The position numbers and the translations under genes are program-made. A stretch of 52,996 bases of DNA from Bradyrhizobium cajani. GTDB lineage: Bacteria > Pseudomonadota > Alphaproteobacteria > Rhizobiales > Xanthobacteraceae. Within the stretch, counting starts at the first letter, position 1. Every line of letters starts with the position of its first letter. Under the pieces are notes generated by a model. It did not search any database, was not told the origin of the DNA, and saw only the letters and a list, made by a program, of their open reading frames with translations. This document shows, in pieces, positions 33,638 through 41,605 of this stretch. The stretch is from positions 1-52,996 of the forward strand of contig NZ_WQNE01000042.1 of the NCBI RefSeq assembly GCF_009759665.1. The letters are read 5' to 3'.

Positions 33638-35185
33638 TTATGCCTGCTTCGGATCGAGCGTGGTCGACCACAGCGCGACGTCGGCGCGATCGCGCAAGGT
33701 CACCGTCATCTGGCCGGAAGCGCCGTCGATCTTGACGTGACCGAAGAACTGCATGCCGGCGGAGGGCGGCAGGTTCTGGTTGCCGGGACCGGGCGCCTTG
33801 ACGAAGCGCACCTCGGGGCCAAACGTGTTGTCCATCTCGCCGGGTCCGAATGTCCCCGCGTGCAAGGGACCTGAGACGAACTCCCAGAACGGATCGAATT
33901 CCTGGAATTGCGCCTTGTCCGGGTTGTAGTAGTGCGCGGCGGCGTAATGCACGTCGGCCGTCAACCACACCGTATTCCTGATCGGTGCCGTCTTGATGAA
34001 GCGCAGGAGGTCGGCGATCTCGAACTCGCGGCCGCGCACCGGGCCATCGCCTTGCGCGAACGCCTCCGAGCCCTTCTTGTTGGTAGCATCGTCATAGACC
34101 AGGATGCTGAGCGGCATGTCGGACGCGATCACCTTCCAGGTCGCACGCGAGTTGAGCAGGCCGCGTTTCAGCCACGCCATCTGATCCGGACCGAGGAAGT
34201 AGGCGGCGGGGCCGTAAGCCGTCTCCTGGTTCGCGCCGTTCGGACCGCGATAGCTGCGCTCGTCGAGCACGAAGACGTCGAGATGCGGGCCGTAGGAGAT
34301 CTGGCGGTAGACCCGGCCCGGCTCGTTGATGCTCTCGCGCATCGGATACATCTCGTGGAAGGCGCGCCCGGCGCGCGCCGCAAGCAGGGCGATGTTGCGC
34401 TCCTTGTAGGACGCCGGCAGCTCCTTCGACAGCGACCAGTTATTGGTCACCTCGTGGTCGTCCCACTGCACGAAGATCGGGACTTCGGCATTGAAGGCGC
34501 GGACATTGTCGTCGGTGAAATTGTATTTGTGCGCGGCGCGGTACTCGTCCAGCGTCTCGGCGACCTTGGCCTTCTCGGGGATGGTCACGTTCTTCCAGAG
34601 CTTGCCGTCGGCAAGCTTCACCTCGGAATGTATCGGGCCGTCGGCATAGATGGTGTCGCCGGAATGCAGGAAGAAGTCCGGACGATGCTTGCGCATCGCC
34701 GCGAAGGTGAACATGCCGCCGTCGTCGGGATTGATGCCCCAGCCCTGTCCGGCGACGTCGCCGCCCCAGACGAAGCTGACGTCGCGGCGGTCGGCCGGCG
34801 CGGTGCGGAAGCGGCCGACCACGGCCTCGCCTTCGATCGCGCTGTGCGAGAGATCGCGGAAGCGGACGCGATAGAAAATCTCCTGCCCGCCCGGCAGGTT
34901 GTCCAGCAGCATCTTCGCGGTGAAATCGCTCTCCGGCAGGGCCGCAATCGGCGGCAGCGCGCGGGCATCCCTGAAAGACTCCGTCGTCGCCACCTCGACC
35001 AGCATCTGCGCCGGCCGGTCGGCGCGCGCCCAGACCACGCCGCCATCGACGGTGACGTCGCCGGACTGCACGCCATGGGTCACCGCCGGCCGATCGGCCG
35101 CACGCGACAGATGGGGCATCGCGACCGCGCCAAGTGCGCCGGCGCTGGTTGTGAGGAAACGGCGGCGGGAGAATTTGATGTTCAT
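33638..35185 (-). CDS. phoD: PhoD-type alkaline phosphatase
   Basis: 515 residues. A strong Tat signal opens the protein (S-R-R-R-F-L-T-T, residues 6-13). The PhoD N-terminal domain includes G-V-Q-S-G-D-V, and the catalytic domain has H-S-G-D-T-I-Y-A-D-G-P, W-D-D-H-E-V-T-N-N-W and L-T-A-D-V-H-Y-A, the Fe/Ca-binding motifs of PhoD. It is exported folded and frees phosphate from phosphodiesters or monoesters in the periplasm or medium. A palindromic repeat lies in its upstream region, and a tandem TGTGAC pair beyond. I saw no two-copy Pho box with 11-base spacing. Confidence 0.93.
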   Translation of the reverse strand: MNIKFSRRRFLTTSAGALGAVAMPHLSRAADRPAVTHGVQSGDVTVDGGVVWARADRPAQMLVEVATTESFRDARALPPIAALPESDFTAKMLLDNLPGGQEIFYRVRFRDLSHSAIEGEAVVGRFRTAPADRRDVSFVWGGDVAGQGWGINPDDGGMFTFAAMRKHRPDFFLHSGDTIYADGPIHSEVKLADGKLWKNVTIPEKAKVAETLDEYRAAHKYNFTDDNVRAFNAEVPIFVQWDDHEVTNNWSLSKELPASYKERNIALLAARAGRAFHEMYPMRESINEPGRVYRQISYGPHLDVFVLDERSYRGPNGANQETAYGPAAYFLGPDQMAWLKRGLLNSRATWKVIASDMPLSILVYDDATNKKGSEAFAQGDGPVRGREFEIADLLRFIKTAPIRNTVWLTADVHYAAAHYYNPDKAQFQEFDPFWEFVSGPLHAGTFGPGEMDNTFGPEVRFVKAPGPGNQNLPPSAGMQFFGHVKIDGASGQMTVTLRDRADVALWSTTLDPKQA

Positions 35186-35218
35186 GAGTGGATTCGTTTC
35201 GAGGTCACAAGGAGCATC

Positions 35219-35321
35219 GTCATTCCGGGGCGCGCCTCAAGGCGCGAGCCCGGAATCCATTTATCGAAGCGTACGCGGCTCGATGGATTCCGGGCTCGCG
35301 CGTTGCGCGCCCCGGAATGAC
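35219..35321. repeat. Palindromic repeat, CATTCCGGGG class
   Basis: GTCATTCCGGGGCGCGCC ... GCGCGCCCCGGAATGAC with inner CGAGCCCGGAATCCAT / ATGGATTCCGGGCTCG. It lies 33 bases upstream of the phoD start, within its presumed leader. Confidence 0.85.
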
Positions 35322-35334
35322 GCCGAAACTATAT

Positions 35335-35348
35335 TGTGACAATGTGAC
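35335..35348. promoter_or_regulatory. Tandem TGTGAC-AA-TGTGAC
   Basis: Two TGTGAC copies two bases apart, between the repeat upstream of phoD and the end of the TAXI gene. It may be a regulator half-site pair for phoD. Function unknown. Confidence 0.2.
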
Positions 35349-35369
35349 GCAGCAATAACGCGCGCGCGT

Positions 35370-36815
35370 TTACGCGTTGCCCGCGGCCCGGAATTGCGCG
35401 CCCGCGCGTGGCGGGGTCTGCGGCAGGCTGATCAGCAGCGCCTTGCGGTCGGCGACGGCGGCGTGGAACTGGTCGAGTGCGATGTTGAAGGCGGTGAGCG
35501 CGCCTTCCTCGATCGCGCCATGATCGAAGCAGCGCAGCGTGTCGCGCAGGATGTCGTCGGCTTCGGCCTGCATCTGGTCGAGCTCTTCGGACGTGTCGCT
35601 CTTGCGTGCCGCCGCGATCATGTCGAGCAGACGCTCGCGCAGATGGCTGTTGTTGTCGCGCTCATCCTTCTTCAGGTAGCCCGCAAACCAGGCGCCGATC
35701 GAGCCCATGGCCGAGAGCGCCATCAGGCTCCACCAGATGTAATCGCTGTATTTGTCGAGGAAGGTCTTTTCCTCGCCGTCGACGAAGGCGGCGGCGCCGG
35801 GATGCACGGGAATCACGGCATCCTTGTCGGTGTCGGGCGTCTCGATCTTCGCCGCCAGCGGGAATTCGGTCACGAGCTGCTGCCGTACGGCGAAGAGCTG
35901 GCGCGTGAATGCCGCGATTGTGGTTTCGGACACACCTTTGCGCGCCACGACGTGGTGCGAGAAGCTGATGGTCTTGACCTCGTCGTCGGGCCGATCGGGC
36001 GAGCCGCCGTAAGTGCCCGCGGGTATCTCGGACGCTTCATAGACCGGATGGTTCTGCGCGATCGCATCGGCGGAATCGATCGCGAGGAAGGTCGGCGTAC
36101 CGCCCTCCCTGACCGATGCCGAGATCGCGTCCGCCGTGATCTTGCTGTTGACCGGGCCGGCCGCGAGATAGACGTCGGCCTTCTGTGCCTTGATCGCTTC
36201 GGCAACTTCATTGGCCGGGAACTGGACGATCTCGACCTTGGCGGGATCGACGCCGTATTGCTGGAGGATCACCTTGAGCAAATTGACGTTGGCCTGGGTG
36301 CGGCCGACCACGCCGACGCGATGGCCGGCGAGCTGCGCGATCTTGGTGATCTTCGCGCCCTTCTTCTTGCCCTTGCCGGACACCGACCACAGCACCACGA
36401 CGTTCTTGCGCAGCGTCGCGACCGCCTGCGCATTCTTCGGAACGTCGAGATCGCCGCGCACGATGGCGAGATCGACCTTGCCTTCCGCAAGCAGATTGGC
36501 GCTGGCGGTGGCGCCGTCGGTCGGGATCGGACGCAGCCGCACATAGCTCTTGTTCTGCGCGAACGCCTGCGTCAGCGTCTGCACGACCTTGACGTCATCG
36601 CTGTTGACGGGACCGACCGCGATCCTCAGCATCACCGGCCGCATCGCGAAATAATAGCCGCCGGCGAGCGCGCCGACGATCGCAAGCACGAGCGCAAGAG
36701 ACACGAGCGCCGTCCTCCGCGCCGCGGATCGCGGCGAAGGCGGAGAGGGCGTTTCGGCCAGGTCCGGTCCCCCGGTCATCGATCTCCCAAACAGGCGCTT
36801 CAGGCTCAGTTTCAT
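35370..36815 (-). CDS. Membrane-anchored TAXI family solute-binding protein with cytoplasmic tail
   Basis: 481 residues. The N-terminus is cytosolic with a membrane helix at about 37-60, then a periplasmic TAXI (TRAP-associated extracytoplasmic immunogenic) domain at about 75-340 with G-H-R-V-G-V-V-G-R and N-S-K-I-T-A-D. A second membrane helix follows at about 362-384, and a C-terminal cytosolic region to 481 (helical; rich in Arg/Glu). This two-helix layout differs from a classic free binding protein. No TRAP DctQ/M permease is nearby, so a sensor or signalling role is possible (inference). Confidence 0.85.
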   Translation of the reverse strand: MKLSLKRLFGRSMTGGPDLAETPSPPSPRSAARRTALVSLALVLAIVGALAGGYYFAMRPVMLRIAVGPVNSDDVKVVQTLTQAFAQNKSYVRLRPIPTDGATASANLLAEGKVDLAIVRGDLDVPKNAQAVATLRKNVVVLWSVSGKGKKKGAKITKIAQLAGHRVGVVGRTQANVNLLKVILQQYGVDPAKVEIVQFPANEVAEAIKAQKADVYLAAGPVNSKITADAISASVREGGTPTFLAIDSADAIAQNHPVYEASEIPAGTYGGSPDRPDDEVKTISFSHHVVARKGVSETTIAAFTRQLFAVRQQLVTEFPLAAKIETPDTDKDAVIPVHPGAAAFVDGEEKTFLDKYSDYIWWSLMALSAMGSIGAWFAGYLKKDERDNNSHLRERLLDMIAAARKSDTSEELDQMQAEADDILRDTLRCFDHGAIEEGALTAFNIALDQFHAAVADRKALLISLPQTPPRAGAQFRAAGNA

Positions 36816-36968
36816 CTTGGCCGGCGACTTACGCCGGCAATTGTAGCAAATTTCTTGTCCGGCGGGGTTACATCTCCGTCATGGTTAGCGGATGGGACAA
36901 ATCCCGGCATGAACCCGGACCGTCAGCACGGTGTTAGGGTAAAGTTCCCCTGAAGGACGGAGGCGATC

Positions 36969-37259
36969 ATGGCAGAGCGGCTATCGGCGGAGGCGCGCAA
37001 GCAGGCGCTTGGCGGAATACCGGACTGGGGCGAGATTTCCGGCCGCGACGCCATCGGGAAGACCTTTGTCTTCAAGGATTTCAACGAGGCCTTCGGCTTC
37101 ATGACCCGCGCCGCGCTGGTCGCCGAGAAGCTGGATCACCACCCCGAATGGCGCAATGTCTACAAGACCGTGGAGGTGGTGTTGTCGACCCATGACGCCG
37201 GCGGCGTCACCGCGCTCGACATCGAGCTCGCCCGGGCGATGAACGCCATCGCAGCCTGA
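36969..37259 (+). CDS. phhB: 4a-hydroxytetrahydrobiopterin (pterin-4a-carbinolamine) dehydratase
   Basis: Dehydrates 4a-hydroxytetrahydrobiopterin to quinonoid dihydrobiopterin in pterin recycling. 96 residues. The catalytic pattern D-H-H-P-E-W is at about 56-61 (histidine pair) with K-T-V-E-V-V-L-S-T-H-D near 66-76 and G-G-V-T-A-L-D. Usual length. A GGAGG lies before the ATG. It stands beside the YkvA-like gene, no phenylalanine hydroxylase is visible nearby; many bacteria use this enzyme in other pterin steps. Confidence 0.95.
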   Translation: MAERLSAEARKQALGGIPDWGEISGRDAIGKTFVFKDFNEAFGFMTRAALVAEKLDHHPEWRNVYKTVEVVLSTHDAGGVTALDIELARAMNAIAA

Positions 37260-37358
37260 CACCAGGCTGACATCTTGCAGCGACCGGCCGCATCCCCATC
37301 TTGTGATCAGCAGGAGATGCGGCGATCCGCCGCCCCTGGCGGACGGGGAGTCTCGAAC

Positions 37359-37751
37359 ATGGCTGCCGAACACAGTGTCGGCTTCGAGCCGGCCGATCGG
37401 CTCGCGGAAGATCGTGAGAGCGTGCGCCGCCGCTTCTGGCGCAAGCTGAAGCGCGTCGCCGCGCAATTGCCGTTCGCGGAAGATCTGCTCGCCGCCTACT
37501 ATTGCGCGTTCGACCGGCAGACGCCGCGCCACGTCCAGGCCTCGCTGCTCGGGGCGATCGCCTATTTCATCCTGCCGTTCGACTTCGTCACTGATGTGAT
37601 GCCGATCCTCGGTTTCGCCGATGACGCCGCCGTGCTCGCCACCGCGATCCGCATGGTCGCCGGCCATATCACGACGGAGCACCGCGAAGCTGCGCGCGCT
37701 GTGCTGAAGCGCGGCGTGGACGAGGCGGAAGCGAACGTGAAAGCAGCTTAG
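37359..37751 (+). CDS. YkvA family protein (DUF1232)
   Basis: 130 residues from ATG at 37359, where GACGGGGA is well placed; an upstream TTG/GTG frame gives a non-conserved tail. The DUF1232 core is A-Y-F-I-L-P-F-D-F-V-T-D-V-M-P-I-L-G-F-A-D-D-A-A, about residues 68-91, with two short hydrophobic helices and conserved P/D residues. Function unknown; the family may be membrane-linked. Starts 99 bases after phhB and ends where a possible IS remnant begins. Confidence 0.88.
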   Translation: MAAEHSVGFEPADRLAEDRESVRRRFWRKLKRVAAQLPFAEDLLAAYYCAFDRQTPRHVQASLLGAIAYFILPFDFVTDVMPILGFADDAAVLATAIRMVAGHITTEHREAARAVLKRGVDEAEANVKAA

Positions 37752-37792
37752 CCGACACGGATTCAACCACACCCACCGCTGTCATGCCCCGG

Positions 37793-37863
37793 CTCGATGT
37801 TTAGCCCCTCGATGTTTAGCCCGGAGACATAGCTGACACCTGTTCGGACACATCACTGACAGG
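37793..37863. repeat. Tandem duplication and possible IS end fragment
   Basis: CTCGATGTTTAGCCC occurs twice in direct tandem (37793-37807, 37808-37822), then GGAGACATAGCTGACACC ... ACATCACTGACAGG. From memory the latter resembles end sequences of IS481-type elements in rhizobia. No transposase gene is present. It lies between the YkvA gene and the end of the convergent TAXI gene. Confidence 0.45.
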
Positions 37864-37940
37864 TTGGCGATTGGTCAAGCCGGGCGACGACATCTCGCGT
37901 GTGGACGGTGCTTGCGCTGCGTCGTTGCTCGCGACAACCT

Positions 37941-39095
37941 TTACTTCTTCTGCGCCCGCGCCTTCTCCGTGTCCCACGCCTGGAATTGCCTGAACAGTTT
38001 CTCCCTGTCCGCGTCGGACACTTGTGCGGCCGCAGGACTCTGCTTCAAGAACGCCTCGAAGCGCTGGCGCGTCACCGGCTCGATGCCGTGCTTGTCGAGC
38101 CATTGCTGCGCCACCGGCAATCTGTTCCAGCCGGACAGAGGCGCCGCAAGCGAGACCTCTTTCCACTTGGGATGGAACGGCGGGTTCTGAAGCGCTGTGA
38201 ATTTCGTGAAGAATGCGTCCACGAACAGCGCGAGCTTGCGATAGCGCTCGGTGTTCTGCGCCCAGTTATAGGCCGCCAGCACCGCGGGCACCGCGATGGT
38301 GTCCACGCTCTCGCCGTCCTTGATCAGGTTCGGATAGTCCTTGGCGGTCAGCGTCGCCGGCAGATAGTCGCTCTGGAGCGGCTTGGCATAGTCGACCTTG
38401 GCAAGATGGAAGCGGCCGTCATTGCCGAAGGTCGAGACCGATTTGTACGGCTTGCCGCCGACCACGATGACGGCGTCGATCTCGCCGGCTTTCAGCTTCT
38501 CCATCGCGATGCGCTGCTCGACGTAGACGAACTTCGCCTTGATTCCGAGCCGCTCGAACACGGTGAGCGCGGTGACGAAGGTGCCGCCGTTGGGCAGGTC
38601 GACGCTGACCGTCTTGCCTTCGAGGTCCTTCAGCGTCGCGACCGATTTCGGCGCGATCACCTGCATCTCCTCGTTGTAGAGCTTGGTCACATAGGTGAAC
38701 TGCTTCTTGATGTCCTTGGCAAAACCCTTGCGCTCGAGATAGTCGAGCGTGTCGGCCCGCACGATGCCGAGATCGACGCCTTGCAGGAACAGAATGTCGG
38801 CGACGCTCTGCACCGATCCGCGGCCGACGATCGGCAGCACGCGGATCTTGTTGCCGTCGTCGAGCACCGAGGCGAGATCGGCGCCGAACTGCACATAGGT
38901 GCCGCCGATCGTGCCGGTGATCAGTGTGACGGTGTTGGCGTTCAGCGCCTGCTTGGTGGAGTTCGAGCCGAACTGGAAGATGGCTTTCAGACTGTCCGAG
39001 ACCTTGGCCGGATCGTATTCGGTCTGGTCGGCGCGCGCCGTGACGGCACAAATCGTCATGATGGCGGCAAGCGCCATTTTCAAAGCGTTACGCAT
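37941..39095 (-). CDS. TAXI family TRAP transporter solute-binding protein
   Basis: 384 residues. A cleavable signal peptide (MRNALKMALAAIMTICAVTA then R-A-D) precedes a periplasmic TAXI domain with I-T-G-T-I-G-G-T-Y-V-Q-F-G (about 57-69), G-S-V-Q-S-V-A-D-I-L and V-D-L-P-N-G-G-T-F-V. The C-terminal about 90 residues are helical and hydrophilic. No membrane permease partner (DctQ/DctM) is in the window, so its transport partner is elsewhere or absent. It follows the Sel1 gene with a 17-base gap, so they are probably co-transcribed. Confidence 0.88.
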   Translation of the reverse strand: MRNALKMALAAIMTICAVTARADQTEYDPAKVSDSLKAIFQFGSNSTKQALNANTVTLITGTIGGTYVQFGADLASVLDDGNKIRVLPIVGRGSVQSVADILFLQGVDLGIVRADTLDYLERKGFAKDIKKQFTYVTKLYNEEMQVIAPKSVATLKDLEGKTVSVDLPNGGTFVTALTVFERLGIKAKFVYVEQRIAMEKLKAGEIDAVIVVGGKPYKSVSTFGNDGRFHLAKVDYAKPLQSDYLPATLTAKDYPNLIKDGESVDTIAVPAVLAAYNWAQNTERYRKLALFVDAFFTKFTALQNPPFHPKWKEVSLAAPLSGWNRLPVAQQWLDKHGIEPVTRQRFEAFLKQSPAAAQVSDADREKLFRQFQAWDTEKARAQKK

Positions 39096-39112
39096 GATGT
39101 CCCCTGAGAGTT

Positions 39113-39973
39113 CTAGTTCGAGAGCCGGGCGAGGCGCTGTCGTGCCTCCGCCGATCCAAGTGTCGCGGCCCGCTGATACCAGTCACGTGCAAGCGCAGCA
39201 TCGGGTACGACGCTTCGCGCATCGCTGGTGCCGAGCACCGCCGGATCGTAGGTCTGTGCCAGCAGAAGCGCGGCCGTCGCATCCTTCGCATTGGCTGCGT
39301 GTTCGAGCAGCAGGCGCGCCGCGGCGATATCGCCGAGGCTCATCAGGCTCCTCGCGCGCTTCATCAGCCCCGCCAGCGTGTCGGCGTCGAGCGTCCTGAC
39401 AGGCTCAGGCGGTGCAGGCTCTGCCGCGGCGGGTGTCGGCGCGGGTGCTTGTATCGGCGCCTGGGCTTGCAGCGCGGTCTGATAGGCGCTTGCGATCGCT
39501 TCGCGGCTTGGCGTTGGCGGCGCAGCAGAGTCCTGCGTGTCGGCGCTCGCCAGCTTCGTGTTGGTGACGCGGACCGCATCCTTCAGCGGAGTCTGCCGGG
39601 CGGCCGGCGGACCGGCCGGTGTCGCAAGCTGCGGCGCAGCCGCGTCGGTCGCACCTCCGGCATCGGCGGCAAGCAGCCGGCGAAGGTCGGGCTGAAACAG
39701 TGTGGCCGGAATCGCGAGGGCGGACGCCGCCAGAATGGCGGCCAGAACGCGCGGGGCGATCCTGGTTCTGGGGCGCAGCTCCAGCGGCGCGTATTCCTGT
39801 GGGTCCTGTGCCCCGAGCGGGTCGGACAGGAACAGTGGATTTGGATCGTCCTCTGGAAAATCGGCTCGTGCGGCGCGCGCACGGATGTAGGACTTGGCCG
39901 GCGGATGTGATGCAGATCGATCGGAGTCGAGCGCGCGCGACTCCCTCGACGGACGGTATGCCGTCGTCTCCAT
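39113..39973 (-). CDS. Membrane-anchored Sel1-repeat protein
   Basis: 286 residues from the ATG at 39973, which has GGGGAG eight bases upstream; the ATG at 39988 lacks one. A cytosolic N-terminus (about 1-70), a membrane helix at about 77-93, a low-complexity Ala/Pro linker (about 100-190) and a C-terminal Sel1/TPR-like helical region with A-R-D-W-Y-Q-R-A-A-x-L-G-S-A-E-A-R (about 262-280). Sel1 repeats bind proteins. Same strand, 17 bases before the TAXI binding protein, so they may work together in the periplasm. Confidence 0.72.
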   Translation of the reverse strand: METTAYRPSRESRALDSDRSASHPPAKSYIRARAARADFPEDDPNPLFLSDPLGAQDPQEYAPLELRPRTRIAPRVLAAILAASALAIPATLFQPDLRRLLAADAGGATDAAAPQLATPAGPPAARQTPLKDAVRVTNTKLASADTQDSAAPPTPSREAIASAYQTALQAQAPIQAPAPTPAAAEPAPPEPVRTLDADTLAGLMKRARSLMSLGDIAAARLLLEHAANAKDATAALLLAQTYDPAVLGTSDARSVVPDAALARDWYQRAATLGSAEARQRLARLSN

Positions 39974-40263
39974 GGTGATGCTCCCCATTACTGACGCAAC
40001 GCAGGGGCCGTCCCGGCTTCAGTCTTCTTGTTGTTGTCCAGAAGCGCCCCGCAAACTGGAACCGGTAAATCGCCGTCCGATTCAGCCCAAAAAACGACGG
40101 CGGTTTGCGCGAATCTGGAGATATTTGGGTTTGATTACGGCAAGGCGGGGGAATGCACTGCCATTTTAGCGGTTATGGTTGAGGGCGCTCTACCAGGCGC
40201 GCGGGTGGCACAACTTTGCGATGCCGCGGTCGTCGACGCTTGCCAGCCACGCCCTCCGCTGCC

Positions 40264-40355
40264 ATGCCCCGGCTTGACCGGGCATCCAGTACGTCGCGGC
40301 GTCTCGCTGAGTCTCTCGCGTCTCTGGAATACTGGGTCGCCCGGTCAGGCCGTGC
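40264..40355. repeat. Palindromic repeat in a 438-base gap
   Basis: CATGCCCCGGCTTGACCGGGCATCCAGTA ... TACTGGGTCGCCCGGTCAGGCCG, a known-looking interspersed repeat. The gap 39974-40411 otherwise shows no gene; an imperfect TGGCAC-TTGC pair lies at about 40206. Confidence 0.6.
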
Positions 40356-40411
40356 GACGACAGCTGAGTGTGTGGCTGGCAGGTCGGCCAAAGCCGCCGC
40401 CGCCCAGATCC

Positions 40412-41386
40412 TCACGGATGCAGAATCACCTTCCCCATCGCCTGGCGCCCCGCGAGCACTTTCAGTGCATCCGCGGTCTGCGCCAGCGGGAAGGTGCGGT
40501 CGACATGCGATGAGATCTTGCCTTCAGCCGTCCACTTCACGAGCTTCTCGAGATTGGCGCGGTTCTTGGCCGGGTTGAGCCGCGTCCATGCGCCCCAGAA
40601 CACGCCGCGGATGTCGCAGCCCTTCAGCAGTGCGAGGTTCAGCGGCATCTTCGGAATGTCGCCGGCGGCGAAGCCGATCACGAGGAAGCGGCCTTCCCAG
40701 GCGATCGAGCGCAGCGCCTGCTCGGCATACGCACCACCAACCGGATCGAAGATGATGTCGACGCCCTTGCCGCCGGTGAGCTTTCGCAAGCCTTCCTTCA
40801 GGTCTTCCTTGGCGTAGTTGAGCGTCAGCTCGGCACCATGCGCCTTGGCAAATTCGAGCTTCTCATCCGACGAGGCGCAGGCGATCACCTTCAGGCCCAT
40901 CAGCTTGCCGAGCTCGCAGGCGGCAAGGCCCGTGCCGCCGGCGGCGCCGAGCACCGCGAGCGTCTCGCCCGGCTTCGGGCTCGCGCGGTCTTCCAATGCA
41001 TGCAGCGCGGTGCCGTAGATGATGATGATGCCGGCCGCGCGGTCGTAGTCGAGATTGTCGGGGATCTTCACGATCGATGCCGCGGGCAGCGCGATCTTTT
41101 CGCGTGCGCCGTTGTGGCCGCAGGACGCGACGACGCGATCGCCGACCTTCAGGTCGGTGACGCCGGGGCCGATACTCTCGATCACGCCGGCGACTTCGGC
41201 GGCGGGCGAGAACGGGAACGGCGGCTTGATCTGGTATTTGCCCTGGATCATCAGGATGTCGAAGAAGTTCAGCGCCGCCGCCTTGATCGCGATCACGGCT
41301 TCGCCGGGACCTGCCACCGGATCCGGCACCTCGGCGAGCACGAGATCGTCGGGCTGGCAATATTGCGAGCAGAGGATGGCTTTCAT
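40412..41386 (-). CDS. NADPH:quinone oxidoreductase (zinc-less MDR family)
   Basis: 324 residues. A medium-chain dehydrogenase/reductase with no catalytic zinc Cys/His set. The Rossmann motif is G-A-A-G-G-T-G-L-A-A at about 145-154, and the domain order follows QOR/YhdH-like proteins. N-terminal L-N-F-F-D is the QOR signature. It likely reduces quinones or enones with NADPH. It stands alone; a CATTGCGAG repeat separates it from the divergent SDR gene. Confidence 0.9.
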   Translation of the reverse strand: MKAILCSQYCQPDDLVLAEVPDPVAGPGEAVIAIKAAALNFFDILMIQGKYQIKPPFPFSPAAEVAGVIESIGPGVTDLKVGDRVVASCGHNGAREKIALPAASIVKIPDNLDYDRAAGIIIIYGTALHALEDRASPKPGETLAVLGAAGGTGLAACELGKLMGLKVIACASSDEKLEFAKAHGAELTLNYAKEDLKEGLRKLTGGKGVDIIFDPVGGAYAEQALRSIAWEGRFLVIGFAAGDIPKMPLNLALLKGCDIRGVFWGAWTRLNPAKNRANLEKLVKWTAEGKISSHVDRTFPLAQTADALKVLAGRQAMGKVILHP

Positions 41387-41499
41387 CGCGGCACCTTGGG
41401 CGTTTCGAGTGGAATTATAATTGGCCCGGTTTTGCCGGATTTGAAGCGGCCCGACAATCCGGATTCTTTGCCCAAAGCGATGCGCAGACCTATCCTCAC

Positions 41500-41579
41500 G
41501 TCATTGCGAGCGCAGCGAAGCAATCCAGACTATTTCCGCAGGACGGACTCTGGATTGCTTCGCTGCGCTCGCAATGACG
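41500..41579. repeat. Palindromic repeat, CATTGCGAG class
   Basis: GTCATTGCGAGCGCAGCGAAGCAATCCAGA / TCTGGATTGCTTCGCTGCGCTCGCAATGAC pair almost fully. It lies in the promoter region between two divergent genes, 26 bases before the SDR start, which is unusual for the class. Confidence 0.85.
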
Positions 41580-41605
41580 AGACAAGAGACGAGAGGATTC
41601 AAACG

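Noticed and set aside
40206..40219. Sigma-54 promoter-like TGGCAC ... TTGC
   Set aside because: The spacing between the GG and GC pairs is one base short and no gene follows in the right place.
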